A stretch of DNA of 64,000 nt, from assembly GCF_023701485.1 (NCBI RefSeq), contig NZ_JAMQBK010000008.1, positions 124,001 through 188,000 of the forward strand. Direction: 5' to 3'. This document shows positions 55,781 through 64,000 of the stretch, one piece after another (position 1 is the first letter of the stretch; each line of letters starts with the position of its first letter). The position numbers and the translations under genes were made by a program. The notes beneath the pieces were generated by a model. The model did no database searches, was not told the origin of the DNA, and saw only the letters and a list, made by a program, of their open reading frames with translations. Source of the stretch: Aporhodopirellula aestuarii. GTDB lineage: Bacteria > Planctomycetota > Planctomycetia > Pirellulales > Pirellulaceae.

Positions 55781-56681
55781 CGATTTCGAAAACCATCACG
55801 CCCACTTTGTTTGCGAACGGATCGGCCAAGACGGTTGGCTGCCTTACCGGGAAATCCGATTACCGGTCGACGATCTCGGTTTTCGTCAAGCCGTCACGGC
55901 CGTCGAACGTTTGCGAACGTACGATGGCCAGCCTTTTTTGCCAGCCGAACATTGGCAGCGTTTTCGCAACACGCTCGCCCTCGTTGGCATTGCGAACGTC
56001 CCTTCCGTGGAAACGCTCGACCGGAGGATGCGGGAGTTGCTCGATCGCAACGACGCGTTGATTGCGGCGCAGCGTGACGTCGGCATAACCGCGTGGGCGA
56101 CCCCAGGCGATCGGATCGGTTCGAAGCCCACGATGGCGATGCATCTCAACGCCATCGATCACGAGGCCGGCGAGAAGCGACGATCGATCGGGCAGCCGGT
56201 TGTGTTGACTGAGGTCGTTCAGCCCGATCAAGCGAGTTGGCCGCGGCAGGCAAAAGTCCGTTGCCGATTGCACTATTTCATCGCAGACACGCACGCCAGC
56301 GACGCCGCTCCGGGATCGACCGGCCTGCTCAGGGATTCCGACGGCAGTTGGACGGAGTCGTCGGTTGCCAACATCGGGCTCGTCATCGGCGGGGAGTTGG
56401 TGTTGGCCCCGGCGGAACGGATTCTTCCCGGTGTGACGCAAGCCTTTGTGGTCAAGCACGCCGGTTCGCTGGGGATCGCGACGCAGCGAAAACCGTTGAC
56501 CACGTCCATGATTCTGGATGCCGAGGCGATGCTTTTGATGGGCACGGACACCGGATTGTGGTTTGCCAGCGAAGTTTCGGAAATTCGCGAAGGCCAAGCG
56601 ACAGTGATTCGTCGATTTAAGACGCCTGAAATTGGCAGTATTGTCAGGCGGTTGCAGAGTGGGTTTCCAGGGATTGCGTGA
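55752..56681 (+). CDS. Class IV (BCAT/ADC-lyase-type) PLP aminotransferase
   Basis: A 309-residue protein of fold type IV. The PLP-lysine region reads QAKVRCRLHYFIADTHA, where K is the expected Schiff-base lysine (K-x-R-x-R-L-H-Y pattern). The pyridoxal-binding segment appears as TESSVANIGLVIGGELVLAP and ILPGVTQAFVV, matching the branched-chain aminotransferase and aminodeoxychorismate lyase family. The substrate cannot be told. It starts inside the desaturase gene (29-bp overlap), so a link between the two is possible, but the classes have no known common pathway. Confidence 0.85.
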   Translation: MNEQPPSAPDDFENHHAHFVCERIGQDGWLPYREIRLPVDDLGFRQAVTAVERLRTYDGQPFLPAEHWQRFRNTLALVGIANVPSVETLDRRMRELLDRNDALIAAQRDVGITAWATPGDRIGSKPTMAMHLNAIDHEAGEKRRSIGQPVVLTEVVQPDQASWPRQAKVRCRLHYFIADTHASDAAPGSTGLLRDSDGSWTESSVANIGLVIGGELVLAPAERILPGVTQAFVVKHAGSLGIATQRKPLTTSMILDAEAMLLMGTDTGLWFASEVSEIREGQATVIRRFKTPEIGSIVRRLQSGFPGIA

Positions 56682-56823
56682 CTCGACTGCGCGCGGTTTT
56701 CTTCCGTCGAGTGCGTAGCTCACATACCAAACACACCGTCGTGGAAGTAATAACCTCGCAGCGGTGCGAGTTTTTGCCAGACAAAAGGCGACGGCTTTGC
56801 CCGACGCGAGTATTCTGGGAAGC

Positions 56824-59040
56824 ATGGCCATTCCCACATCTTCCTCTCCGGGTTCCGCTACCGACGCTCAGACGAATTCGCCTGCGGCGCCGATCGATGT
56901 CGCGGCTGCGGTGAGTGAGTTGGCCGCGAAGGCAAGTTCCCGAGACGAGTTCTTGCAGTGGGTCGCTGCCCATTTGGGTGAGTGGATGAAATCGCCACTG
57001 GTGGCGGTTCAGGACACGACGTGGGGACAGCCGCGGATGTTGATCCGCGATGAGAATCTCGCTCGCGGAATCGATCGCGAGCAAATCCGACATCTTTTGG
57101 AAACGTCCACGCCGTCGGTGACATCCACCACGATCGCTTGCGACCCTGCCGCGGCGGGAATTGTCATGGCTGGGGCGGAAGCAGGAACGTGCGGCGGGCT
57201 GTCTGCCGAGTTGATGCCCGAACCGATTCGGTGCAGCCTGCTCGTGGTTCAGCCGTACGAACGAGATGCGACCGAAATATTGCCGGCGATGCGGATGCTA
57301 GCCTCCACGGGTGACGCGGTTCGGGCGAGTCGTTTCCACATCGAGTCACGGCCATCGACCGGTGAGGAGAATCACGAGACGACGCAGACCAACGCCCTCG
57401 TCCCTGTATCGGACGGGGCAACACGTGACACGTCGATGCTACCGATCGGCGAGTTCGATCGGGACATGCCCATTCGCGCATCGCTACGTCGTTTCCACGG
57501 ATCGCTCGATCCGACGACGACTGCGTACACGATCGCGTCGGAACTACCACGTTTGTTGTCTTGCGATCGAGCGGTCGTATTGACATCGGTCTCACGTCGT
57601 CGAAAGAATCGAAGATACCGTGTGACTGCAATCAGTGGTTCTTCCGTCGTCGATCGCCGCTCCCCTTTGGTTCGCACGATGAACGCTCTCGCCGATCGAC
57701 TTGCGATCTTGGGTGAGCCGGTCGTCTTGCCCCCGCCCGTCGAGCCAGGATTGACTCAAGACGAAAAGTCCAAGGTCCATGACAAACGCGTAGACGAATT
57801 ACCGCCGCAAGTCGTCGAAGCTCTCGAAGACTATCTCGATGAATCGGGCGTGCTTAGCGTGACGGTGCTGCCGATCTTTGCGGCCAGACCGTCGCGTCCT
57901 GACGCCGCACTGCAGCAAGTTGCAAACGAACGATTCGATACGGGTAGCGAAACCGCGAGCAGGGATGAGAGTTCGCCGATCGCGATGCTGATGCTAGAGA
58001 CGTTCTCCGGTGAATCGAGCGGCCTCACGTCGGCCATGACCGAGGTCTGCCAGGAGGCGTCCACGGCGCTCGGCAATGCGATCCGTTATAACGACGTGTT
58101 CGTCTTGCCAATGCGCCGACCACTTGCCGGGATGACCCAGGCTGCGATTCGCAATTGGTCGATCGTGATCATCCTGTTCCTGGCTGGTCTCGCTGCCGCA
58201 TCATGGTTTATTCGTGTCGACCACACCGTCGTTGCCACCGGAGTCGCACGCCCGGTCGAGCGACGAGCGGTCTTTGCGACCGTTGACGGCGTCGTTGACC
58301 TAATGCACGTGCGCGATGGACAACGAGTCGAGACAGGTGACGTGCTGGTCAGTCTTGAGAACGCCGAAATCGCACGCGAAACACAGTCTCTGTCTGGGCA
58401 ACTCGCCACCGCTACCGAAAAACTCGCGTCGTTGCGTGCGATGCAGTTGGCTGCAAACGACGACCCACGCCGGGCTGCCCAAACGGCGATCGAGCAGGCG
58501 ACACTCGAAAGCGAAATCCGGACGATCGGCAGACGACTGAAAATTAACGCTTCGATGCAGGAAGACTTGACGATCCGAGCACCGATCAGCGGCGTCATCG
58601 TGGGCTGGCGTCTTGACGAAAAGCTCCGTTCGCGACCCGTCAGTCGCGGGGATCGTTTGTTCGCAATCGTGGCTCCCGAAGGCGAATGGGAACTCGACCT
58701 CAAACTTCCCGAAGATAATGCGGGCGAAGTCATGCGTATCCATCATGGCGGGAAAAAACTGCCCGTCCGGTTTGCGATCGCGTCCCAGCCGACGCAAACT
58801 TACGATGCCGTGGTGGCACAAATCGGGGGTGTTGCGAGGCGTCGCGCCGATGCGACCAACGTGGTCGATGTGGTTGCTTCGGTTTTGCCAGATTCAAACG
58901 GACCGCTTCGCCAAGATGGTTTCCGTGGTGATGTCGATGTCACGGCGAAAATCGTTTGTTCGCCGCGACGCCTGATCGATTCACTCAGTGATGAGTTGGT
59001 CGCGTGGTGGCACCGTCACGTTTTGTTCCGCTTTCGCTGA
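56824..59040 (+). CDS. GAF-domain HlyD-family membrane-fusion adaptor
   Basis: A 738-residue protein in unusual order. Residues 1-430 form a large cytoplasmic part with GAF-like segments (FHGSLDPTTTAYTIASELPRLL and CDRAVVLTSVSRR). One membrane segment lies at about 444-464 (WSIVIILFLAGLAAASWFI). A periplasmic HlyD-type adaptor follows, with a biotinyl-lipoyl-like motif (VDLMHVRDGQRVETGDVLV), a coiled-coil hairpin and the second half (LTIRAPISGVIVGW). ATG 56824 fits the domain start; a frame from 56764 adds only 20 residues. The next gene, 12 bp later, encodes a PqqD-M50-HlyD protein. Confidence 0.85.
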   Translation: MAIPTSSSPGSATDAQTNSPAAPIDVAAAVSELAAKASSRDEFLQWVAAHLGEWMKSPLVAVQDTTWGQPRMLIRDENLARGIDREQIRHLLETSTPSVTSTTIACDPAAAGIVMAGAEAGTCGGLSAELMPEPIRCSLLVVQPYERDATEILPAMRMLASTGDAVRASRFHIESRPSTGEENHETTQTNALVPVSDGATRDTSMLPIGEFDRDMPIRASLRRFHGSLDPTTTAYTIASELPRLLSCDRAVVLTSVSRRRKNRRYRVTAISGSSVVDRRSPLVRTMNALADRLAILGEPVVLPPPVEPGLTQDEKSKVHDKRVDELPPQVVEALEDYLDESGVLSVTVLPIFAARPSRPDAALQQVANERFDTGSETASRDESSPIAMLMLETFSGESSGLTSAMTEVCQEASTALGNAIRYNDVFVLPMRRPLAGMTQAAIRNWSIVIILFLAGLAAASWFIRVDHTVVATGVARPVERRAVFATVDGVVDLMHVRDGQRVETGDVLVSLENAEIARETQSLSGQLATATEKLASLRAMQLAANDDPRRAAQTAIEQATLESEIRTIGRRLKINASMQEDLTIRAPISGVIVGWRLDEKLRSRPVSRGDRLFAIVAPEGEWELDLKLPEDNAGEVMRIHHGGKKLPVRFAIASQPTQTYDAVVAQIGGVARRRADATNVVDVVASVLPDSNGPLRQDGFRGDVDVTAKIVCSPRRLIDSLSDELVAWWHRHVLFRFR

Positions 59041-59052
59041 GGTGCTGACCAA

Positions 59053-61350
59053 GTGAGCGGTGTGCAATCATCCACGAGTCGACGCCTCGGCGTGCGACAT
59101 CAGGTCGGACTCAAGGCCGTCCGGGTTTCGCATCGTCATGCCGCGAGCGTGAACGTACACGATCCCGTTGCGGGCAAATATCATCGATTGCGGGAAGACG
59201 AATACTTTTTTCTCTGCCGGCTCGACGGCAACGTTTCGCTAGACGAACTACGAGACGAGTACCAACGAAGGTACCCCAACCGCCGCATCACTCCTGCGCA
59301 GATCAACGCGTTGTTGTTCCGCTTTCACGAGAGCGGGCTGACGATCTCGCACGCCCCCGGGCAAGGGGCCACGCTGTTGCTGCGTTTGGATCAAGAACGC
59401 CGTAAACGCTGGCTCGCCGCTGTATCTCAATGGTTGTTTATCCGCTTCCCCGGTGTCGATCCCGCGCCCGTGATGCGTTGGCTCGTACCGCTGACCAACC
59501 CATTGCTATCTCGCATCGGAGTCGTCACCGGGTTCATCTTCGTGGCTGCATCATTTGTTTTGATGTTGGTTCAGTACGATCGATTCGTCAGTGAGCTGCC
59601 ATCGGCGGGAGAATGGCTGACGATGCAAAATGCGTTGATTCTTGCGGGCATCATTGCGTTGACCAAAATTGCTCACGAACTCGGACACGCTGCGGTATCT
59701 GAGCGATTTGGAGCTCGTTCCCGGAGCATCGGATTGATGCTGTTGGTGTTTACTCCGGCGTTGTACTGTGACACATCGCAGTCATGGATGCTGGCGAGTC
59801 GTTGGCGACGCGCGGCGGTTGCGTTGGCGGGGATTGCGACGGAGCTATTGATCGCGTCGGTATGCGTCTGGGTTTGGTTCGCTTCATCCCCCGGCCTGGT
59901 GCACACGATCGCCTCGCATGTGATCGTCGTTTGCGGGATCAGTACCGTGTTCTTTAATGCGAACCCGCTGTTGCGATACGACGGTTACTATCTCTTGTCT
60001 GATTTGACCGACGTTCCCAATCTCGGCGTTCGTGCGAATCGCAGGTTGACCGGGTGCTTGCGTCGAACCTGCCTCGGCGTCACCGACGATCAGCCCGTCA
60101 TCGAACGCGTCGACCGTTCGATGTGGTTGCTCGTTTATGGTGTGGCCGCGGTTGCCTACCGATGGTTACTGATGTTCGCGATTATTACTTTTGTCTGGAT
60201 GGCACTGCGTCCTTGCGGACTCGAAATCCTCGGTCAAATCGCGGCGGTTGCGGCCGTGGCTTGTATGTTGGCTGCCGCAGTGGTTCCGTTGCGAAAATTC
60301 TTGTCTAACCCATCGAACCGAAGGAAAATTCGCATGTCACGGTTGATGCTGACTACGGGGGTGGCTGCGTGCTTGATCGCGTTCGGATTCATCGAGCTGC
60401 CAAGAAACGTGGTCGCGCTCGCAAGGATGGTTCCGGAGGAGGAAACACGCGTTTACGTCGTGTCCGGTGGGGAACTCGCCGAATTGCATGTATGCCCTGG
60501 TCAACGAGTGGAGCAGGGCGATCTACTCGCGAGGTTAGAAAATCCGACCTTCGAACAACAACTCATCGACGCCGAGGGGCGGCTCGAACAGCAAACACGC
60601 CGGATCGAATCGCTTCGGCAATCTCAAACGCTCGTCCCGGAGGCCGCCGAGCATCTGGCGGCAGCGAATGAGTCGCTCGCCCAGCTGCGAGATGAAGTCG
60701 CCACGATCGAAAAGAAGCAAGTCGCTCTCTCCATCACCGCACCACGATCGGGAGTCGTCATTGCGGCAGCAGGCAATCGCGACGCAATCGGGACAGGCAC
60801 GATGGATCTCGACGGGGACTCACTGGAGCCGGATGTCGAGCACTTGCCAACCACCGCACGCACCGGAGTGCGGCTCGCCTCCTGGTCCGGGAAGCCGACC
60901 GATCCGGAAAACCTCCGTTGCGTTTTCACACCGGGAACGGAACTGCTCAGTATCGCGGATCCCAACGATTGGGTTGCTGAGGTTGCCGTTGATGCCGCGG
61001 AGGCCGACCGGATCGATGTCGGTAGCCCGGCGGTGGTAATTTGGGACGCCGCCCCGACCGAACGGTTCACGGGCAAAGTAGTCGAAATCTCCGAAGAAAC
61101 TTTCGAGCCGCAGGTGGACTCGGTTCGTCGCGATCATCCCGATGCTGCCCGCACTCGGTGGACGCCGGAAACGCGATACCTTGTTTCGATCGCGATCGAA
61201 AACGCGAGCCACAGCGAAAACTCCGAATCCGGACGCGCCGCGCCGACGTGGTTGGTCGGTGGCAGCGGAAGGGTCAAGATACCGGTCGCACCGCAGAGCC
61301 TTTGGCAACGTGTCGCAGAATGCTTCGCGGGAGTCTTTCGTTTCCGTTAG
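59053..61350 (+). CDS. PqqD-like / M50 protease / HlyD fusion protein
   Basis: A 765-residue fusion protein. An N-terminal ~110-residue region resembles PqqD-type peptide-binding domains (VNVHDPVAGKYHRLREDEYF...LDELRDEYQRRYP). The M50 membrane protease follows, with HELGH at 208-212 (KIAHELGHAAVSERFGA) and the second metal motif YDGYYLLSDL with D310. A HlyD-like adaptor with lipoyl-like halves (GELAELHVCPGQRVEQGDLLA) and a coiled coil ends the protein. The start is GTG 59053, 12 bp after the upstream gene, so both form one operon. A combined leader-peptide binding, cleavage and export role is inferred, not shown. Confidence 0.85.
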   Translation: MSGVQSSTSRRLGVRHQVGLKAVRVSHRHAASVNVHDPVAGKYHRLREDEYFFLCRLDGNVSLDELRDEYQRRYPNRRITPAQINALLFRFHESGLTISHAPGQGATLLLRLDQERRKRWLAAVSQWLFIRFPGVDPAPVMRWLVPLTNPLLSRIGVVTGFIFVAASFVLMLVQYDRFVSELPSAGEWLTMQNALILAGIIALTKIAHELGHAAVSERFGARSRSIGLMLLVFTPALYCDTSQSWMLASRWRRAAVALAGIATELLIASVCVWVWFASSPGLVHTIASHVIVVCGISTVFFNANPLLRYDGYYLLSDLTDVPNLGVRANRRLTGCLRRTCLGVTDDQPVIERVDRSMWLLVYGVAAVAYRWLLMFAIITFVWMALRPCGLEILGQIAAVAAVACMLAAAVVPLRKFLSNPSNRRKIRMSRLMLTTGVAACLIAFGFIELPRNVVALARMVPEEETRVYVVSGGELAELHVCPGQRVEQGDLLARLENPTFEQQLIDAEGRLEQQTRRIESLRQSQTLVPEAAEHLAAANESLAQLRDEVATIEKKQVALSITAPRSGVVIAAAGNRDAIGTGTMDLDGDSLEPDVEHLPTTARTGVRLASWSGKPTDPENLRCVFTPGTELLSIADPNDWVAEVAVDAAEADRIDVGSPAVVIWDAAPTERFTGKVVEISEETFEPQVDSVRRDHPDAARTRWTPETRYLVSIAIENASHSENSESGRAAPTWLVGGSGRVKIPVAPQSLWQRVAECFAGVFRFR

Positions 61351-61439
61351 CCCATCTCTGTAGCGACCGTCGCTGGACGGTGGACCGCGTTCTGGCGCAC
61401 GTATCTACCTATCAAGACTGCGTCTTTTTCAACAATGCG

Positions 61440-62531
61440 TTAGCGAACTCGCATCATATAGTTCACGAACTTCTCGTCAAGCTCTTTGACAGACATGCCG
61501 AATGCGGATTCGACCATTTCAATTCGCTCGCGACCGGTTCGTTCTCGCAACGGTTCACTCTTGCTGAGCTCCTGCAGGTATTTGATGTATTCCTCTTTCA
61601 TGGTTCGGATCGCGAAATAGGTCATCGCCCAAGACTCACCGTAGGCGTCTTCGGCCGTCGCGGCCGATCGGAACCTCGAGTCGTCCGCGAACATAGTGAC
61701 CAGCGAATCCGATGGGCGTTTGGGTTGATAGCGTCGCCAACGCTTCAGGTTGACGATGTTGACTCGGCCCACGCCTCGCCATCCGCGAGGATTGCTCAGG
61801 TCGGGCGACTCGAAAAACATCGCCAAACCTTCACTGACCCACATCGGGTTGTCCGCAAATCGTGTCTGCAGCCCGCAGTTATAGGCGAGCTGATGGGTGG
61901 CTTCATGAATGATCGTGGCGATGTTACGTTCAATGTTTGCGACGCGGTAAGTCGTCATCCAGTTACTTTCGAGGTGGTAGTAGCCGATCACGCTTTGTGC
62001 GGTTTCCCCAATCTCAGCACTGGCGTGTCTTAGAAACGCATTGCGGTCCCGCAGCACCACGGCGACGAGTGGGTATTTGGGCTCGTCAAGCGACACGCGT
62101 TGGTTTTTCCAGAACGTAAAAAATGCCCGGTACAGCGATTCGAACAACGTGCCCACGTCACGTGCATATTCCGTGTTCCCCTGATGCATGATCACGTAGT
62201 GGGCGGTGTGGAACGCGTCGAATCCGGCCGGCAGTTCGCTCAGCATCCGGTTTTCAAGTTCTGAAGCGGTAATCGGCGATGGGGGTGGACCGTTTTCACG
62301 GTGCGTGATTTGCTCTGGCTGAATCGACCAAATCCGCCCATCATCCCCCTGCAGCATCACCCCGCCGTCAGAGGCTTCGACCAGCACCTCGCCTTCGACC
62401 ACTCGTTTCTCACCAACTAATTTGCCATCTTTAAGATCTCGAAAGACCACCTGATCTGCCGTAGCCATGCTCGCGAACGAGACGGCGATCCAAAGACAAA
62501 GAAGGCGGGAAAAGTCGCTTGGCGTGAGCAT
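61440..62531 (-). CDS. Exported DUF1570 protein with HExxH motif
   Basis: A 363-residue exported protein (signal: LLCLWIAVSFASMATA). A small N-terminal beta-domain (FRDLKDGKLVGEKRVVEGEVL) is followed by a DUF1570 domain with HEATH at 209-213 (IIHEATHQLAYNCGL) and WVSEGLAMFFE about 28 residues later, the gluzincin-like arrangement of a peptidase. Activity has not been shown for this family to my knowledge. ATG 62531 is preferred because a longer frame adds 29 residues of non-signal sequence. The gene converges with the PqqD-M50 gene. Confidence 0.85.
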   Translation of the reverse strand: MLTPSDFSRLLCLWIAVSFASMATADQVVFRDLKDGKLVGEKRVVEGEVLVEASDGGVMLQGDDGRIWSIQPEQITHRENGPPPSPITASELENRMLSELPAGFDAFHTAHYVIMHQGNTEYARDVGTLFESLYRAFFTFWKNQRVSLDEPKYPLVAVVLRDRNAFLRHASAEIGETAQSVIGYYHLESNWMTTYRVANIERNIATIIHEATHQLAYNCGLQTRFADNPMWVSEGLAMFFESPDLSNPRGWRGVGRVNIVNLKRWRRYQPKRPSDSLVTMFADDSRFRSAATAEDAYGESWAMTYFAIRTMKEEYIKYLQELSKSEPLRERTGRERIEMVESAFGMSVKELDEKFVNYMMRVR

Positions 62532-62633
62532 GCAGATGGGGGTGGGGGCAAAGCGTGCAGATAAGTAACGCAGGCGTGTCGAACCCGCTCGATTTTCATT
62601 GTAACGCATCGCCAACAAAACCGCCTCCGCACC

Positions 62634-63017
62634 ATGAACACGACCGCTCGAAAAAATTCACTTTGGATGCTCGGCGTACTCTTTGTAGTGGCCGGGATCA
62701 ATCATTTCGTGAGCCCTGAGGTGTACCGGCGGATCATGCCGCCCTACCTGCCCGCCCACCTGATGTTGATTTACGTGTCAGGCGTATTCGAGGTCCTCGG
62801 TGGTGTTGGGCTGCTCGTGCCGTCGCTGCGGCGCACCGCGGGATGGGGCCTGATCGCGCTACTCATCGCAGTTTTCCCCGCCAACGTACACATGGCGATG
62901 AACGTCGAGCAATTCCCGGCGTTCCCCCTAGCGGCGATCTACGCACGACTGCCACTGCAATTCCTTTTGATTGCCTGGGTTTACTGGGCCGCGATCAGGA
63001 CCTCTCAGCGCGAGTGA
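62634..63017 (+). CDS. DoxX family small membrane protein
   Basis: A 127-residue protein with four hydrophobic segments. The pattern fits the DoxX-like family: GVLFVVAGINHFVSPEVYRRIMP, VSGVFEVLGGVGLLVPSLR, GWGLIALLIAVFPANVHMAM and PLQFLLIAWVYWAAIRT. The function of these proteins is poorly known; some take part in thiosulfate:quinone metabolism. The 3' end overlaps the convergent dehydrogenase gene by 23 bp. Confidence 0.85.
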   Translation: MNTTARKNSLWMLGVLFVVAGINHFVSPEVYRRIMPPYLPAHLMLIYVSGVFEVLGGVGLLVPSLRRTAGWGLIALLIAVFPANVHMAMNVEQFPAFPLAAIYARLPLQFLLIAWVYWAAIRTSQRE

Positions 63018-63942
63018 GTACGACCTTGCCGCGGTCGACGCCAGACTCGATCCGCCGGTGCGCGTCGGCGCACTGCGCCATCGGGTATCGTCGGTCAATC
63101 GTGACTTTTAATTGACCGGCTTGATACAGTCGGATCAGTTCGCGCAAATCATCTGATCTCGGGTGCGCCAGCATGATGGTTCCCGATTTTGACAACGGCC
63201 ACGTAATCGCCGTCATCAGCATCCCTTTGACATCGGGTTCTGTCGAAACGTATCGACCACCCTCATTCATGACGTTTCTCGCATCCCAATAGCCGGATTT
63301 ACCCGCCGCGTCAAAGATCACGTCCCAGCGTTCACTCGAATCGGTAAAGTCGACTTGCTCGTAGTCGTAGAAATGGTCAGCACCGAGAGAGATGCAAAAC
63401 TCGCGATTATCGCCACTGGCGACGGCATCACAGTGACACCCGTGCGCTTTGGCAATTTGGACAGCAAACATCCCCACCCCGCCACTGGCGCCGTTGACGA
63501 GAACGCGATCGCCCGCTTCCATCCGTCCGTGGTCACGCAGCGATTGCAACGCCGTTGTGCCGGCCAGAGGGATTGCAGCGGCATCTTCAAAAGGCATGTC
63601 CGCTGGGATCTTGGCAGCCGCGTCGACGGCACACACCGCGTAGTCCGCGCACGCTCCGCCGCGAGCCGAGTTCAAGAACGCCATGACACGATCGCCAGCG
63701 GAGAACGGCGCGTCTTCAGCACAATCGGCGACGATGCCCGCCACGTCGTATCCGGGTACACGAGGGAAACCGCCCGGAAGCAACCCCTTCATTTCGCCGC
63801 TCCGCAACCGATAGTCGATCGGATTAACGCTCGTCGCGAATACTTCAATCAAGATCTGTCCGGGCAAACGTTTGGGCATTGGAATGTCCGCCGCGTGCAG
63901 CACACTGGCATCTCCATAGTCATCAAAAACAATTGCATGCAT
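62995..63942 (-). CDS. NAD(P)H:quinone oxidoreductase / MDR-type dehydrogenase
   Basis: A 315-residue zinc-independent medium-chain dehydrogenase related to quinone reductases (QOR). The N-terminus MHAIVFDDYGDASVL begins the catalytic domain, the Rossmann motif is VNGASGGVGMFAVQIAKA and VPGYDVAGIV lies in the catalytic domain. No zinc-ligand cysteine cluster is present. The start at 63942 is chosen because the family starts there; a start seven residues upstream is possible. The gene converges with the DoxX gene, overlapping by 23 bp. Confidence 0.9.
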   Translation of the reverse strand: MHAIVFDDYGDASVLHAADIPMPKRLPGQILIEVFATSVNPIDYRLRSGEMKGLLPGGFPRVPGYDVAGIVADCAEDAPFSAGDRVMAFLNSARGGACADYAVCAVDAAAKIPADMPFEDAAAIPLAGTTALQSLRDHGRMEAGDRVLVNGASGGVGMFAVQIAKAHGCHCDAVASGDNREFCISLGADHFYDYEQVDFTDSSERWDVIFDAAGKSGYWDARNVMNEGGRYVSTEPDVKGMLMTAITWPLSKSGTIMLAHPRSDDLRELIRLYQAGQLKVTIDRRYPMAQCADAHRRIESGVDRGKVVLTRAERS

Positions 63943-64000
63943 GTCCGACAAATCCTCAATCATGGGGCATCAATCGTCTATCAAACGCAGATATCGCTCA

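Overview
The window looks like chromosomal DNA of a marine planctomycete of the Pirellulaceae (Rhodopirellula-like). The gene content points there: small secreted Tyr/His-rich proteins, DUF1570 and DUF6702 proteins, several membrane metalloproteases, a multihaem cytochrome with an outer-membrane protein, and intergenic palindromes whose arms carry AGCGGAACGGCGCGAGCC. Assignment is by pattern recognition only; no database search was possible. I see no phage, no insertion sequence with a transposase, no CRISPR array and no rRNA. One tRNA is present.

Layout. 1-3.2 kb: the end of an AI-2E family permease and a zinc-ribbon membrane protein. 3.5-11 kb: a fucose-related catabolic cluster made of a tagaturonate-epimerase-like enzyme, an aldo/keto reductase, a zinc alcohol dehydrogenase, a FucP-type permease and a GH29 alpha-L-fucosidase. 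A five-copy 131-bp tandem repeat interrupts it, and a minus-strand Fis-type regulator with a small companion follows. 13-26 kb (minus strand): a secreted protein, MetF, an M1 aminopeptidase with a DUF6702 protein, a five-gene Opp/Dpp operon in which each gene overlaps the next by 4 bp, and an aspartate-type aminotransferase.

26-44 kb (plus strand): MoxR-DUF58-transglutaminase operon, an M48/M56-like protease, thiol peroxidase, CdsA, the PhoH-PgpH-YbeY-CorC operon, ThiG and an M50 protease with a long C-terminal region. 44-50.6 kb: a five-haem cytochrome next to a predicted outer-membrane barrel, then a membrane-anchored protein. 50.7-56.7 kb: an unknown membrane protein, shikimate kinase, FabH, a CAT-anticodon tRNA, a desaturase and an overlapping class IV aminotransferase. 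56.8-61.4 kb: a GAF-HlyD adaptor and a PqqD-M50-HlyD protein, which I consider the most system-like pair of unknown function. The window ends with a DUF1570 protein, a DoxX protein and a quinone-reductase-like enzyme.

The strongest unexplained signal is non-coding. Four ~120-bp elements share GGGAC-type inverted ends and a central 58-bp palindrome (13.7, 30.8, 33.5 and 44.3 kb). A separate ~110-nt multi-branched element occurs in two opposite-orientation copies (30.6 and 44.4 kb). The tandem array, and a diverged single unit at 44.1 kb, carry hairpin arms with a compensatory base-pair change.
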